NCBI RefSeq assembly: GCF_900167405.1
Contig: NZ_FUWO01000007.1
Span: 71,289 to 106,521, forward strand
Direction of reading: 5' to 3'
Source: Globicatella sulfidifaciens DSM 15739
GTDB taxonomy: Bacteria; Bacillota; Bacilli; Lactobacillales; Aerococcaceae
Length of the DNA: 35,233 nucleotides
In this document: one piece after another, positions 16,783-24,823 of the stretch
Layout: every line of letters begins with the position of its first letter
How positions within the stretch are numbered: the stretch's first letter is position 1
Translations under genes and position numbers: made by a program
Notes under the pieces: generated by a model
Told to the model about the DNA's origin: nothing
Databases searched by the model: none
Seen by the model: only the letters and a program-made list of their open reading frames with translations

Positions 16783-16811
16783 CTACAACTACTATTTTTA
16801 TAAACAATACA

Positions 16812-16852
16812 AATGGGGTTTTGAAAGAAAATATCTTTCTAACCTCATTTTT
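16812..16852 (+). terminator. Terminator-like hairpin without a clear gene in front
   Basis: AATGGGGTTTTGAAAGA pairs with TCTTTCTAACCTCATT, followed by TTTTG. The nearest gene end on this strand is 270 nt upstream, so it may close a small RNA or an extended 3' UTR. Confidence 0.6.
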
Positions 16853-16883
16853 GTTGATGCAGGATGAAGAAGGGGTACCGTAT

Positions 16884-16932
16884 GAGGGGGGCTGACGAAG
16901 CAATATCATTCGATTACCTACTTCTGGATCAC
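16884..16932 (-). repeat. A-type stem-loop repeat, minus orientation
   Basis: The minus strand shares CCAGAAGTAG, an ATTGAAT-like middle and GCTTCGTC with the A copies at 18084-18209, in the same order. The outer stem has decayed. Confidence 0.55.
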
Positions 16933-17025
16933 ATACATAAAATTGATGAAAATCTCTATGAAATCAGTTAGCAGTTGCTTTAAAATGACTAGTAAGTCAA
17001 TTCAATGTTCTAGAATAGGGTTCCA

Positions 17026-17034
17026 TGCTATACT
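17026..17034 (+). promoter_or_regulatory. Extended -10 promoter of the luciferase-like gene
   Basis: TGCTATACT fits TGnTATAAT; the -35 is poor. The start codon is about 50 nt downstream. Confidence 0.55.
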
Positions 17035-17088
17035 ATTTTTAGAGCAAGAGGATTATTCTATCTTCTTAAATATAAAGGGGGATTATCG

Positions 17089-18084
17089 ATGAAACTAAAT
17101 ATATTAGAACAAGTTCCATTGTATAAAGGTAATACAGCTGAAGAGACTTTAAAAGAGTTAACTACTCTGGCGCAATTAGCTGATCAACTTGGATACAAAC
17201 GTTTTTGGTTAGCAGAGCATCATAACACGCCAGCATTTTTGAGTAGTGCACCGGATATTTTGGCGGGGCATCTATTAGCGAACACCGAGAAAATCAGGGT
17301 AGGTACTGGTGGTGTCATGGCAATGCACTATGGATCCTTACAAATTGCTGAACGCTTTAATTTATTAGCGACACTGTATCCTGATCGTGTTGACATGGGA
17401 TTAGGTAGAGCACCGGGCACTGATTTAGCGGCAGCACGTGCGCTTAATCAGACACATCTACTTTCACCAGCTCAGATTAATCAAATTATTGAAGAAACCT
17501 TACACTTCATTCGAGGCGATTTCGAAGAAACACATCCTTATAGACGTTTCAAAGTGACTCCACAACCAGAAATATTACCTGAAGCTTGGCTATTAGGCTC
17601 TAGTGGTCAAAGTGCAGCTTGGGCAGGAGAAAAAGAAATGAATTACGCTTATGCTCAATTCTTTACTGGTCATCAAGATGAAGACGTGATGGATCATTAT
17701 CGTCAATTTTTCCCTACAGATAGCAAGTTAACACCCAATACACTATCAGCGTTGTCTATTGTAGCAGCTGAAACTAAAGAAGAAGCGGATTACTTGGCTT
17801 TAACGATGCAAGAATTTCGCTATCGTTTAGAAAATGGCTTTAGTGTCGTCTTTAGAAGTCCGGAAGAAATTATGGCTGATGGTGAAGAGTACGTTGAGAA
17901 AATTAGACAATATACTACAGGTAGAAACAATGCGATTATTGGGACGTATCAAGAGGTGGCGGATAAAATTAAACAATTTGCAGAAGAGTTTCATACTGAT
18001 GAAATTATGCTCATCACCTATATTGCTGATTTTGAAATAAAACAAACAATTTATCGTGAAATGGCAAAGCGTTTAATAAAATAG
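17089..18084 (+). CDS. Luciferase-like (LLM class) flavin-dependent monooxygenase
   Basis: A 331-residue bacterial-luciferase-fold protein of the single-subunit YhbW/MsmEG type. Typical segments are ADQLGYKRFWLAEHHN near 35, RVGTGGVMAMHY near 70, ERFNLLATLYPDRVDMGLGR near 87 and the PEAWLLGSSGQSA segment near 162. Members use reduced FMN and O2 on substrates that vary and cannot be predicted here. AAAGGGGG is the ribosome site. It is a single gene, followed at once by stem-loop repeats. Confidence 0.9.
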   Translation: MKLNILEQVPLYKGNTAEETLKELTTLAQLADQLGYKRFWLAEHHNTPAFLSSAPDILAGHLLANTEKIRVGTGGVMAMHYGSLQIAERFNLLATLYPDRVDMGLGRAPGTDLAAARALNQTHLLSPAQINQIIEETLHFIRGDFEETHPYRRFKVTPQPEILPEAWLLGSSGQSAAWAGEKEMNYAYAQFFTGHQDEDVMDHYRQFFPTDSKLTPNTLSALSIVAAETKEEADYLALTMQEFRYRLENGFSVVFRSPEEIMADGEEYVEKIRQYTTGRNNAIIGTYQEVADKIKQFAEEFHTDEIMLITYIADFEIKQTIYREMAKRLIK

Positions 18085-18209
18085 GGAGTAGGCAAGAAGT
18101 AGAAAATTGAATGCTTTTCGCTTCGTCTTTTCACCCCCGCAAGTTGGGAGTAGGCCAGAAGTAGAAAATTGAATAATTTTCGCTTCGTCGGCCTACCCCC
18201 GCACAGTTG
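18084..18209 (+). repeat. Two tandem A-type stem-loop repeats
   Basis: Copies at 18084-18145 and 18146-18209 have a 62-nt period. Each reads GGGAGTAGGC, AGAAGTAGAAAATTGAAT, TTTTCGCTTCGTC, CCCCCGCA/CAA. In copy 2 GGGAGTAGGCC pairs with GGCCTACCCCC and AGAAG with CTTCG, a hairpin of about 55 nt; copy 1 has lost part of the 3' arm. The first copy starts on the last base of the luciferase-like gene's stop codon. No T-run follows, so ordinary termination is not the obvious function. Confidence 0.8.
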
Positions 18210-18210
18210 A

Positions 18211-18390
18211 GTAGGTATCAAACAAGTCATTAAGACGCAGGTTGATGCCACTCAACCACTGCGCTTTTAGTTATTGAGCAATAACTTGTTTGAATTTATC
18301 AAATTAATACCTAACCTCATTAAGACGCAGTTTGAGGCCACTCAACCCCTGCGCTATTTATTAACGAACAATAATTTGACTAAATTTATC
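18211..18390 (+). repeat. Two tandem B-type structured repeats (90-nt period)
   Basis: CATTAAGACGCAG recurs at 18228 and 18318, and AATTTATC at 18293 and 18383, exactly 90 nt apart. In copy 1 TCAAACAAGT (18218-18227) pairs with ACTTGTTTGA (18284-18293), and an inner hairpin CGCAG-GTTGA/TCAAC-CA-CTGCG lies inside. Copy 2 keeps the inner CGCAG/CTGCG stem but the outer stem is weaker. With the A repeats directly before them they form one composite array. Confidence 0.8.
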
Positions 18391-18530
18391 AAGCTTATGC
18401 CCAGTCTTATTAATGTATTCATTATTAATTTGTAGCGAATTGATTTTCAGTCTACTTTCATAGATTTAATTTAAAAGGCGCTTGAATTAAAATACCACAC
18501 CCAGTAGCAATTTATTTAAGCTAAACTAAA

Positions 18531-18592
18531 TTGTTATTTTTTTGTGAAAAAAGTATAATAAACCTACACCATCGAAGACTTTATGTTATAAT
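18531..18592 (+). promoter_or_regulatory. Tandem promoters of rodZ-pgsA
   Basis: P1 is TTGTTA (18531-18536), 17 nt, TATAAT (18554-18559). P2 is an extended -10, TGTTATAAT (18584-18592), with no clear -35. Confidence 0.7.
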
Positions 18593-18625
18593 GGATGAGA
18601 TAATGACGATAAAGAGGGGACTACT

Positions 18626-19660
18626 ATGAGTACACTTGGAAGTAAACTTCGAGATGCCCGTATTGAAAAAGGGTATACATTAAATACATTACAACAAATG
18701 ACCAAAATTCAAAAAAAATATTTAGTTGCGATTGAAGAAGGTCAATTTTCTGAATTACCAGGTAATTTTTATATACGAGCATTTGTTAAACAATATGCTG
18801 ATGTTGTAGGATTAAATGGTGATGAATTATTAAAAGAATATAAAGATGAAATTGAAGTCTATCCTGATGAAGACGAAATGGTCGAGATTGAAAATATTGA
18901 AACAGAAGAAATAGGTAGTCGTGTTAAATCACGTCAAGAAAATCAGGAAAAAAGTAATCTTGAAATTTTATTAACCTATTTGCCATTAGCCTTTTTAATA
19001 GGGTTGATATTAATGATTATTTTTTCACTTTCGATGGCAATTTCACGTATGAATGATGATGGCAAATCAAATAAAAATGATAATGCGAATACTTCATCTA
19101 TTGTCTCCACCGTTGAACCAGAAAGTCTAGTGACAACGACTAGTGACACTAATGAAGAGACAACACAAGCACCCCAAGATTTAGCTGAAAATCAAATCAA
19201 AGTCGGTGATAAGGTATTAACTTTAATTTCAAATGAGGGTGAAGAATCTGTATATGAAATTCAAGGGGATTTCAAAGATTATACCTTTGGTGTTAAAGGA
19301 AAAAGCTATGTATGGATTGGGATGTACGAAGACGAAAATATTGTGGTAGATACTTCAATCTCCGAAGGAGAAGACTTTGAATATACTGTTAATGAAGGTG
19401 TTACTTCATTTAGAATTCGTTTAGGATATCAAGAAGGTGGTACATTCACAGTTAATGGTCAAGAATTAGAATTGAATAATCCGTACTTTGGAAGTACAGT
19501 TGTTTTCCAATTAGCAGATGATGCCGCTTCACAAGAAGTAGTAGAAACGACTGCAATAGAGGAAGTTGTTGAAGAGTCAGTGGCCGAAGAACCAATGAGC
19601 GAAACAGGTTACCAAGGACCAGCTGTATTACAAGGACAAGACGAAGGGAATAATAACTAA
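18626..19660 (+). CDS. rodZ: RodZ-like membrane HTH protein
   Basis: A 344-residue protein with an N-terminal Xre-type helix-turn-helix (about 5-70: LRDARIEKGYTLNTLQQMT, then NFYIRAFVKQYA), an acidic linker, one membrane helix (about 113-139) and an extracellular C-terminal domain of the DUF4115 type (about 190-295), followed by a Glu/Val-rich tail. RodZ links MreB and the elongation machinery and in Gram-positives commonly precedes pgsA, as here. The helix-turn-helix serves protein binding rather than confirmed DNA binding. AGAGGGG precedes ATG. The stop overlaps the pgsA start by one base. Confidence 0.88.
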   Translation: MSTLGSKLRDARIEKGYTLNTLQQMTKIQKKYLVAIEEGQFSELPGNFYIRAFVKQYADVVGLNGDELLKEYKDEIEVYPDEDEMVEIENIETEEIGSRVKSRQENQEKSNLEILLTYLPLAFLIGLILMIIFSLSMAISRMNDDGKSNKNDNANTSSIVSTVEPESLVTTTSDTNEETTQAPQDLAENQIKVGDKVLTLISNEGEESVYEIQGDFKDYTFGVKGKSYVWIGMYEDENIVVDTSISEGEDFEYTVNEGVTSFRIRLGYQEGGTFTVNGQELELNNPYFGSTVVFQLADDAASQEVVETTAIEEVVEESVAEEPMSETGYQGPAVLQGQDEGNNN

Positions 19661-20223
19661 TGAATATTGCGAATAAATTAACACTTTCACGAGTGGTGAT
19701 GATTCCAATCTTTATTTTGTTGATGATATTTGAATTTGGCAGTCTTTCGTTTAATCAGCAAATTATTCCAGTATCACAATTTCTAGCGGGAATTATTTTT
19801 ATTGTCGCGAGTGGTACGGATTATTTAGATGGATATCTTGCTCGTAAATTAAATTTGGTGACTTCATTTGGAGCATTTTTTGACCCAATGGCTGATAAAC
19901 TCCTTGTTATTGCTGCTTTTATTTTATTAATTGATAAAGGTGTAGTTCCAAGTTGGGCCGTATTTATTATTATTGCCAGAGAGTTGATGGTTACAGGATT
20001 ACGTGTTTTATTAGCAACACATGATGGTAAGGTTATGTCTGCCGCATTACCAGGGAAAATAAAAACTTTTACCCAAATGTTTGCCATCGTGTTTTTCCTT
20101 TTTAATAATTTTGGATTAACACTCGATATTGCTTCCATCTTCTTTTATATTTGTTTGTTTTTCACCGTTTATTCTGGGGTAGATTATTTTTGGAATGCAC
20201 GTTTCTTATTTAAAGAACTTTAA
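19660..20223 (+). CDS. pgsA: CDP-diacylglycerol-glycerol-3-phosphate 3-phosphatidyltransferase
   Basis: Membrane enzyme (187 residues) that makes phosphatidylglycerophosphate, the committed step to phosphatidylglycerol. The CDP-alcohol phosphatidyltransferase motif is complete: DYLDGYLARK, then G, then FDPMADK (about residues 52-76). Several hydrophobic helices flank it. ATG overlaps the rodZ stop (TAATG). The common next genes cinA and recA are missing; a terminator follows. Confidence 0.95.
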   Translation: MNIANKLTLSRVVMIPIFILLMIFEFGSLSFNQQIIPVSQFLAGIIFIVASGTDYLDGYLARKLNLVTSFGAFFDPMADKLLVIAAFILLIDKGVVPSWAVFIIIARELMVTGLRVLLATHDGKVMSAALPGKIKTFTQMFAIVFFLFNNFGLTLDIASIFFYICLFFTVYSGVDYFWNARFLFKEL

Positions 20224-20229
20224 TTGATG

Positions 20230-20281
20230 AATGTGGGTAGAAATGAAGGAGTTAACTTTCATTTTAATACCCGCATTTTTT
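20230..20281 (+). terminator. Terminator of rodZ-pgsA
   Basis: AATGTGGGTA pairs with TACCCGCATT around an inner AAATGAA/TTTCATTT stem; six T follow. Confidence 0.85.
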
Positions 20282-20339
20282 GATTCTTAATAGAAAATTT
20301 AAAATTGAAGTGATATGTAACTTGGATCGAATTTTATAG

Positions 20340-20540
20340 GAAGTTGGTTAATCTCATTAATGTAATCAAAATTCTGACCAATGCATGATAAAGCTTTGAA
20401 TTTAGTTGCGTAATCTCACCATGCAATAAAAGTGATAATGCTTTGAATTATGATACCAAATATCACACCGTACGATAAAAATGAGAAAGTTTTGAATTTA
20501 GTTGCGTAATCTCCCCAATGCGATATAGAAAAATAGCCAA
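20340..20540. repeat. Degenerate 48-nt tandem repeat
   Basis: TTTGAATTTAGTTGCGTAATCTC is repeated exactly at 20395-20417 and 20491-20513, 96 nt apart. Between them a diverged unit (TTTGAATTATGATACC, 20442) sits at 47 and 49 nt from its neighbours. Units start with AATGCgATAaAA-like sequence; partial units lie at both ends (20345-20379, 20517-20538). No coding frame, promoter or target-site signature was recognised. It fills most of the 375-nt gap between pgsA and galU. Confidence 0.7.
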
Positions 20541-20545
20541 GCTAA

Positions 20546-20588
20546 AAGCTCTGAAATCATGGTTATATGACTTCAGAGCTTATTCTTT
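20546..20588. terminator. Bidirectional terminator between pgsA and galU
   Basis: AAGCTCTGAAATCAT (20546-20560) pairs with ATGACTTCAGAGCTT (20567-20581), 14 of 15. The plus strand has a T-run after ATTC; the minus side has TTTTAGC. It lies 18 nt past the galU stop. Confidence 0.8.
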
Positions 20589-20598
20589 TTTTATATGA

Positions 20599-21477
20599 TT
20601 ATTGTTTTAATTGTTCAACTAAGTTTTCAATATACTCTTTTAACTCAGAGGCGATTTCAGGATGTTTTAATCCATATTCAACACTCATTTGTAAAAAGCC
20701 TAACTTACTACCAACATCGTAACGATGACCATCAAAACGCTTGGCGAAAACACGTTGAGTTTTATTTAAGGTATCGATGGCGTCGGTTAGCTGAATTTCG
20801 CCACCAGCCCCTGGGGTTTGATTTTCTAAAATATTAAAAATTTCAGGTGTTAGAAGGTAGCGGCCAATGATTGCTAAATTACTTGGAGCATCTTCAGGTT
20901 TTGGCTTTTCAACAAAAGCATCGACATAATAAGTACTGTCATCGAATTTTCTAGATGGTGCGATAATACCATATTTAGAAGTTTCTTCTGGATCAACTTC
21001 CATTACCGCAATATTTGAGGCATAGGTTTCATCGTATACATCGATTAATTGTTTAGTTAATGGTACTTCACTTTGCATAATGTCATCACCTAACATGACA
21101 ATAAATGGTTCATTTCCAACAAAGGCTTTGGCTTGTAACACTGCATCGCCTAAACCTTTAGGGTAAGGTTGACGTACAAAGAACAGATTAATACCAGTGG
21201 CTTGTTTAACTTTTTCTAGAAGTTCCATCTTGCCTTGTTTTAATAAGTGTTCCTCTAATTCAATATTAGAATCAAAATGATCTTCGATGGAACGTTTACT
21301 TTTACCAGTAATAATCAGTATATCTTCGATACCTGAGGCAATCGCTTCTTCAACAATAAATTGAATGGTTGGTTTATCCACAATCGGCAACATTTCTTTG
21401 GCCATAGCTTTGGTAGCAGGTAAGAAACGAGTTCCAAGTCCAGCAGCAGGGATAACCGCTTTTCTTACTTTTTTCAT
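20599..21477 (-). CDS. galU: UTP-glucose-1-phosphate uridylyltransferase
   Basis: Makes UDP-glucose from glucose-1-phosphate and UTP. The nucleotidyltransferase N-terminus is [19 protein letters not shown], with [19 protein letters not shown], then FVMLGDD and [13 protein letters not shown]. It is 292 residues, the usual length. AAAGGATGA, overlapping the stop of the glycosyltransferase, is the ribosome site. UDP-glucose feeds GalE, encoded divergently, and glycolipid or surface polysaccharide synthesis. It is last in a five-gene minus-strand operon. Confidence 0.96.
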   Translation of the reverse strand: MKKVRKAVIPAAGLGTRFLPATKAMAKEMLPIVDKPTIQFIVEEAIASGIEDILIITGKSKRSIEDHFDSNIELEEHLLKQGKMELLEKVKQATGINLFFVRQPYPKGLGDAVLQAKAFVGNEPFIVMLGDDIMQSEVPLTKQLIDVYDETYASNIAVMEVDPEETSKYGIIAPSRKFDDSTYYVDAFVEKPKPEDAPSNLAIIGRYLLTPEIFNILENQTPGAGGEIQLTDAIDTLNKTQRVFAKRFDGHRYDVGSKLGFLQMSVEYGLKHPEIASELKEYIENLVEQLKQ

Positions 21478-21487
21478 ATGTATCTAA

Positions 21488-22609
21488 TCATCCTTTATTT
21501 TTGGTTGTATTTCGATAAATATTCAGATATTTCTGATTGACTTCATCCCAATTAAATTTGTTAGCATTATTCAGTGCGTTTTTGGATAGTGTTGCATAGT
21601 TTTGCTTAATAAAATCAATTGCTTTAGTAAAGCCTAATTCATCAGTTTTTGCAACACTGACACCAATATAGTGATTGTCAAAAAAGGAATCAAATCCTTC
21701 ATTTTGAGTGTATATAACAGGCAATCCTTGACTCATTGCTTCTGGATAAACTAATCCAAATGTTTCTGGAGAAGAGAGTAGGGCAAAGACATCCATTGTT
21801 CGATAAAAGTCTTTTAGCTGCTCTTTACTCTTAGGACCGTGATAGGTGACACAATCAAACGCTTTTAATTGTTCAACTATTTTAGGATTCCAGGTGGGTC
21901 CGACAATGTTTAAATGAGCTTGTGCTATATTCTCGGAGTATGACTGGACCATTTTGGCTAATTGAACAAAACGTTTTTCATGAATTGTTTTACCAACAGA
22001 AACAATTTGAAGAGGGGAATGAATCGCCGGTTGCTTTTCGGTAAAGCGATTTTGTAACCAATAAGGGTCAATCCCATTGCTAATTACTTGTGTTTTTGCA
22101 CGCAAAGTTTCTTTCATTCTTGAAGGAATATGATTAGCAAATACTTCATTATAATTATTACGTGAAATGAAGAAAACCTGACTGGCATTTGCTAATATTT
22201 TTAATCCCATTGGCTTTAACCATGGCATTTTGTCAAAAAATGTCCGAATATCAGCACTTCTTACTGCCACGACGTAAGGGGTCTTAGTTTCTTTCCATAA
22301 TTGGTAGGCTAACCATCCATTTGAAAATAATGAATGAGCATGAATTAAATCATATTGTTCAGCTTGATAAGTATTTTTCAAATCTTTTAAAATATTATAA
22401 TGTTTTAAATGAAAAAGATAGCGTTCAAGCTGATGATGGTTTCGTTGAATTGTTGTATAGTCTCCACTTGCCGCAATGCGTTCTTCAGGAAATTGATGGG
22501 AGATAGGAACGTAGACATCAATTTCTAAACCCGCATTTAATTGACGGTCATATAAATGTTTAAAAAGACCTGAGGTCGAAAAATAAGAATTAATATGTAA
22601 AACTTTCAT
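21488..22609 (-). CDS. GT4-family glycosyltransferase
   Basis: A GT-B fold enzyme of 373 residues. The N-terminal MKVLHINSYFSTSGLFKHLYDR is the GT4 start, DLIHAHSLFSNGWLAYQLW is typical of the acceptor domain, and the retaining-enzyme EX7E motif is ETFGLVYPEAMSQGLPVIY near residue 280. There is no signal peptide or membrane helix, so it acts on the cytoplasmic face. It starts 2 nt after the small membrane protein stop and ends 10 nt before galU, so UDP-glucose is a plausible donor, but donor and acceptor are not proven. An exopolysaccharide or glycolipid role is inferred from context. Confidence 0.85.
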   Translation of the reverse strand: MKVLHINSYFSTSGLFKHLYDRQLNAGLEIDVYVPISHQFPEERIAASGDYTTIQRNHHQLERYLFHLKHYNILKDLKNTYQAEQYDLIHAHSLFSNGWLAYQLWKETKTPYVVAVRSADIRTFFDKMPWLKPMGLKILANASQVFFISRNNYNEVFANHIPSRMKETLRAKTQVISNGIDPYWLQNRFTEKQPAIHSPLQIVSVGKTIHEKRFVQLAKMVQSYSENIAQAHLNIVGPTWNPKIVEQLKAFDCVTYHGPKSKEQLKDFYRTMDVFALLSSPETFGLVYPEAMSQGLPVIYTQNEGFDSFFDNHYIGVSVAKTDELGFTKAIDFIKQNYATLSKNALNNANKFNWDEVNQKYLNIYRNTTKNKG

Positions 22610-22611
22610 TT

Positions 22612-22878
22612 TTATTCAGCTGCTTCCAATTCAGCCACCCGTGATTCTAACATCTCCACACGTTCGACTAATTCCATTGTTGCATCATCATTGAAAGTTG
22701 TTTGTTCATCATTTAAACTTAAAATTTCAATCATCCAATAGCCAATAATTAGAAAACCAATGACGATAATCATCAATGAAATCATACCACCACGGTCTAA
22801 TCGCTTGTCGATTTCGTCAATTTGCTTACTAAATGCTTGATCTAATTTAGCATTAGTATTTTTATTGTCTTGCATCAT
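22612..22878 (-). CDS. Small single-pass membrane protein with coiled coil
   Basis: Not recognised. The 88-residue protein has a charged N-terminus (FSKQIDEIDKRLDRGG), one hydrophobic segment (about 32-52) and an acidic C-terminus with heptad pattern (MELVERVEMLESRVAELEA), predicted coiled coil. GGGGG precedes two adjacent ATG codons; either may be used. It lies 26 nt after the aminopeptidase gene and is directly coupled to the glycosyltransferase gene, so it may scaffold that enzyme at the membrane. This is inference. Confidence 0.7.
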   Translation of the reverse strand: MMQDNKNTNAKLDQAFSKQIDEIDKRLDRGGMISLMIIVIGFLIIGYWMIEILSLNDEQTTFNDDATMELVERVEMLESRVAELEAAE

Positions 22879-22904
22879 TCTTACCCCCGATTATGATTGG
22901 CGAA

Positions 22905-24146
22905 TTAAAATGCCCATTCTCCATTACGGAAAATAGCAAAAGTTTCACCATCTTTTGTAATTCCATCAATATTCATTTCAGCGTTACCAACCATAAAGTC
23001 AACATGGACAGTTGAGCGGTTTAAACCATTTGCTTTTAATTCTTCTTGCGACATTTTGGTACCATTTTGAACGGAAGTGGCATAAGCTTGTCCAATCGCT
23101 AAATGGTTTGAGGCATTTTCATCAAATAAGGTATTGAAAAATGTAATATTTGATTGAGAAATCGGTGAGCTATGTGGTACTAATGCCACTTCACCTAAAC
23201 TACGAGCACCTTCATTATTTTCAATTAATGTTTTTAGGGTCGCTTCCCCTTCAGCAGCACTTACTTCAATGATTTCGCCATCTTTAAATTTGAAAGTCAT
23301 GTCACGAATGACGACTCCATTGTAACTTAAAGGTTTTGAACTTTTAATAATACCCTCTGCACGACGGAAATCTGGTGCAGTGAAAACTTCTTCCGTTGGC
23401 ATATTGGCAATAAAGATTTCACCTTGTTGATTCGTACTGCCAGCACTTTCCCAAACATGATTCAATGGTAAACCAACTGTAAAGTCAACACCTGGAGCGG
23501 TATAATGTAAGCTATCAAACTGTTTTTCATTTAAGAAATCAGCTTTTTCATTTAAAGTTGCTTCATGAGTTTCCCAAGCTGCAACCGGATCTTCTTCATA
23601 AACACGTGTCGTTTTAAAAATTTGATCCCATAAAGCATCAACTTGTGCCTCTGAGCTTTCTAATTCGGGGAAGACTAATGCTGCCCACTCTTGACCAGCA
23701 GCGGCACATACTAACCAACTCATTACATTAGCTTGTGAGGCAATACGTTGTTCAGAAAATGCTAATGAAGCAGCTTTACTTGCTGCTGCTAATTTTTCTG
23801 GGGCAATATCTTTTAATGCATTTGGATTTGCTGAACGTAGGGCAATTCTTTTGGCGCGGGTTTCAATATCGTACTTAGATTCAGCCACACGATATTCAGG
23901 AATATCTGTTAATGTTTCAACTGATTGATGTTGATAACCTAAAATACTAATGGCAGTATCAGTCCAATTAACTTTAACGTGTTTTGCACCTAATTGATAA
24001 GCATGTTGTGTCATTAATCTTACCAATGGCGCTTGTTCTATTTCAGCATTGATTAAAACATAATCATTTGTCGAAACATTTAATCCTTTTGTCATTAATA
24101 AATTTGCATATTTATCTAATAAAACATCAAAATTTTCTAATACCAT
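22905..24146 (-). CDS. ampS: M29-family aminopeptidase (AmpS/AmpT type)
   Basis: Cytoplasmic metallo-aminopeptidase of 413 residues with broad N-terminal specificity. The M29 metal ligands can be placed: Glu in SAAEGEATL, Glu in RSLGEVALV, His and Tyr in NHLAIGQAY, and His/Asp in VHVDFMVGN near the C-terminus. Length and order match the family. It follows the flavodoxin gene by 14 nt. A role in peptide use is known for the family; the link with glycosyltransferase and galU is not obvious. Confidence 0.95.
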   Translation of the reverse strand: MVLENFDVLLDKYANLLMTKGLNVSTNDYVLINAEIEQAPLVRLMTQHAYQLGAKHVKVNWTDTAISILGYQHQSVETLTDIPEYRVAESKYDIETRAKRIALRSANPNALKDIAPEKLAAASKAASLAFSEQRIASQANVMSWLVCAAAGQEWAALVFPELESSEAQVDALWDQIFKTTRVYEEDPVAAWETHEATLNEKADFLNEKQFDSLHYTAPGVDFTVGLPLNHVWESAGSTNQQGEIFIANMPTEEVFTAPDFRRAEGIIKSSKPLSYNGVVIRDMTFKFKDGEIIEVSAAEGEATLKTLIENNEGARSLGEVALVPHSSPISQSNITFFNTLFDENASNHLAIGQAYATSVQNGTKMSQEELKANGLNRSTVHVDFMVGNAEMNIDGITKDGETFAIFRNGEWAF

Positions 24147-24160
24147 TTTATACCTACTTT

Positions 24161-24610
24161 CTATGATTCAAAATGACTAGCAATGGCGTCTGCTAGGGCA
24201 TTCAAGTTTTCAATATCTTCATCTTCAGCGTTTAAATTGACTTTTACACTTTCGCCACCTTTAGTTGCACCCGTTGCAACAAATTGATTTTCAAAGAAAT
24301 CAACGGCAGCACAGAAATAATCATAAAAATCATCACCAGAACCAAAGACACCAAAGACTTTACCGGTTAAATCAAGTTCACCTAATTCTTCATGGAAATC
24401 AATCATTTCATCAGGTAAAACACCATCAACACCATAGGTATAGCTACCTATGATACAAATATCATAATCTAAAAAATCGTGTGCATCGGCTTGCATACAA
24501 TCAACTATTTCAACATTAATATCATGTTCTTCAAGTCTTTCAGCAACGATATCAGCCATTTCTTCGGTATTACCGGTTAAACTGGCAAATACAATTAGGG
24601 CTTCAGCCAA
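24161..24610 (-). CDS. Flavodoxin
   Basis: Short-chain FMN flavodoxin, 149 residues. The FMN phosphate loop is SLTGNTEEMA (about 11-20), the first aromatic loop is GSYTYGVDGVLP near 55, and the second is GSGDDFYDYFCAA near 90. It carries low-potential electrons in place of ferredoxin. The start is TTG at 24610, preceded by AGGAGGAA. It is first in the operon and has an extended -10 promoter. Confidence 0.93.
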   Translation of the reverse strand: MAEALIVFASLTGNTEEMADIVAERLEEHDINVEIVDCMQADAHDFLDYDICIIGSYTYGVDGVLPDEMIDFHEELGELDLTGKVFGVFGSGDDFYDYFCAAVDFFENQFVATGATKGGESVKVNLNAEDEDIENLNALADAIASHFES

Positions 24611-24655
24611 ACTAATTCCTCCTTACATTGCACCTTTTTTAAGGTTTTCGTTTCT

Positions 24656-24664
24656 ATTATAACA
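24656..24664 (-). promoter_or_regulatory. Extended -10 promoter of the flavodoxin-galU operon
   Basis: On the minus strand TGTTATAAT at 24664-24656; no good -35 at 17 nt. A short AACCTT/AAGGT stem lies in the leader before the ribosome site. Confidence 0.65.
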
Positions 24665-24779
24665 AAGATTCCCTTCAATATATATATAAATTAAATATAG
24701 ATTTGAATTTTAAAGGTGAAACCACTATAAATAATTTTTGATATCCCAATAAATTCGCTATCATTAACTTCTTATCTTG

Positions 24780-24788
24780 TGTTATAAT
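24780..24788 (+). promoter_or_regulatory. Extended -10 promoter of galE-LCP operon
   Basis: TGTTATAAT (24780-24788), weak -35, 35 nt before galE. It is back to back with the flavodoxin promoter, about 120 nt apart. Confidence 0.7.
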
Positions 24789-24823
24789 GAACACTAAGAG
24801 TAAATAAGTATAGGAGTGGTATG

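Larger units (their letters stand above)
16545..17088. other. 544-nt non-coding region with stem-loops
   Basis: It contains a promoter-like TTGACT (16605-16610) with TATAAG (16631-16636, spacing 20, poor), a 19-codon ORF at 16684-16743 without a strong ribosome site, a stem TGACCTT/AAGGTCA at 16741-16782, a terminator-like hairpin at 16812-16852, a minus-strand A repeat at 16884-16932, and the promoter of the next gene. CCAAGAAGTAGAAA near 16575-16590 resembles the A element. No protein gene is seen. Confidence 0.5.
18085..18625. other. 541-nt non-coding region: repeat array and rodZ promoters
   Basis: The left two thirds is the A-A-B-B repeat array. About 140 nt (18391-18530) show no recognised feature, and the rest is the promoter region of rodZ. 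Confidence 0.6.

Noticed and set aside
16545-17088. T-box or other known riboswitch
   Set aside because: No T-box AGGGTGGNACCGCG sequence or other recognised aptamer core was seen, and the terminator is more than 200 nt before the next start codon.
18146-18209. A repeats as ordinary terminators of the luciferase-like gene
   Set aside because: The stems are strong but no T-run follows, and copies occur in other positions and orientations not tied to gene ends.
18051-18251. Minus-strand ORF across the A repeats
   Set aside because: It overlaps the end of the luciferase-like gene and runs through the palindromic repeats; the reading frame is a by-product of the repeats.
20380-20540. Possible CRISPR array
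   Set aside because: Only two units are close to identical, the intervening unit is diverged along its length, there are no unique spacers between constant repeats, and no cas genes are present.
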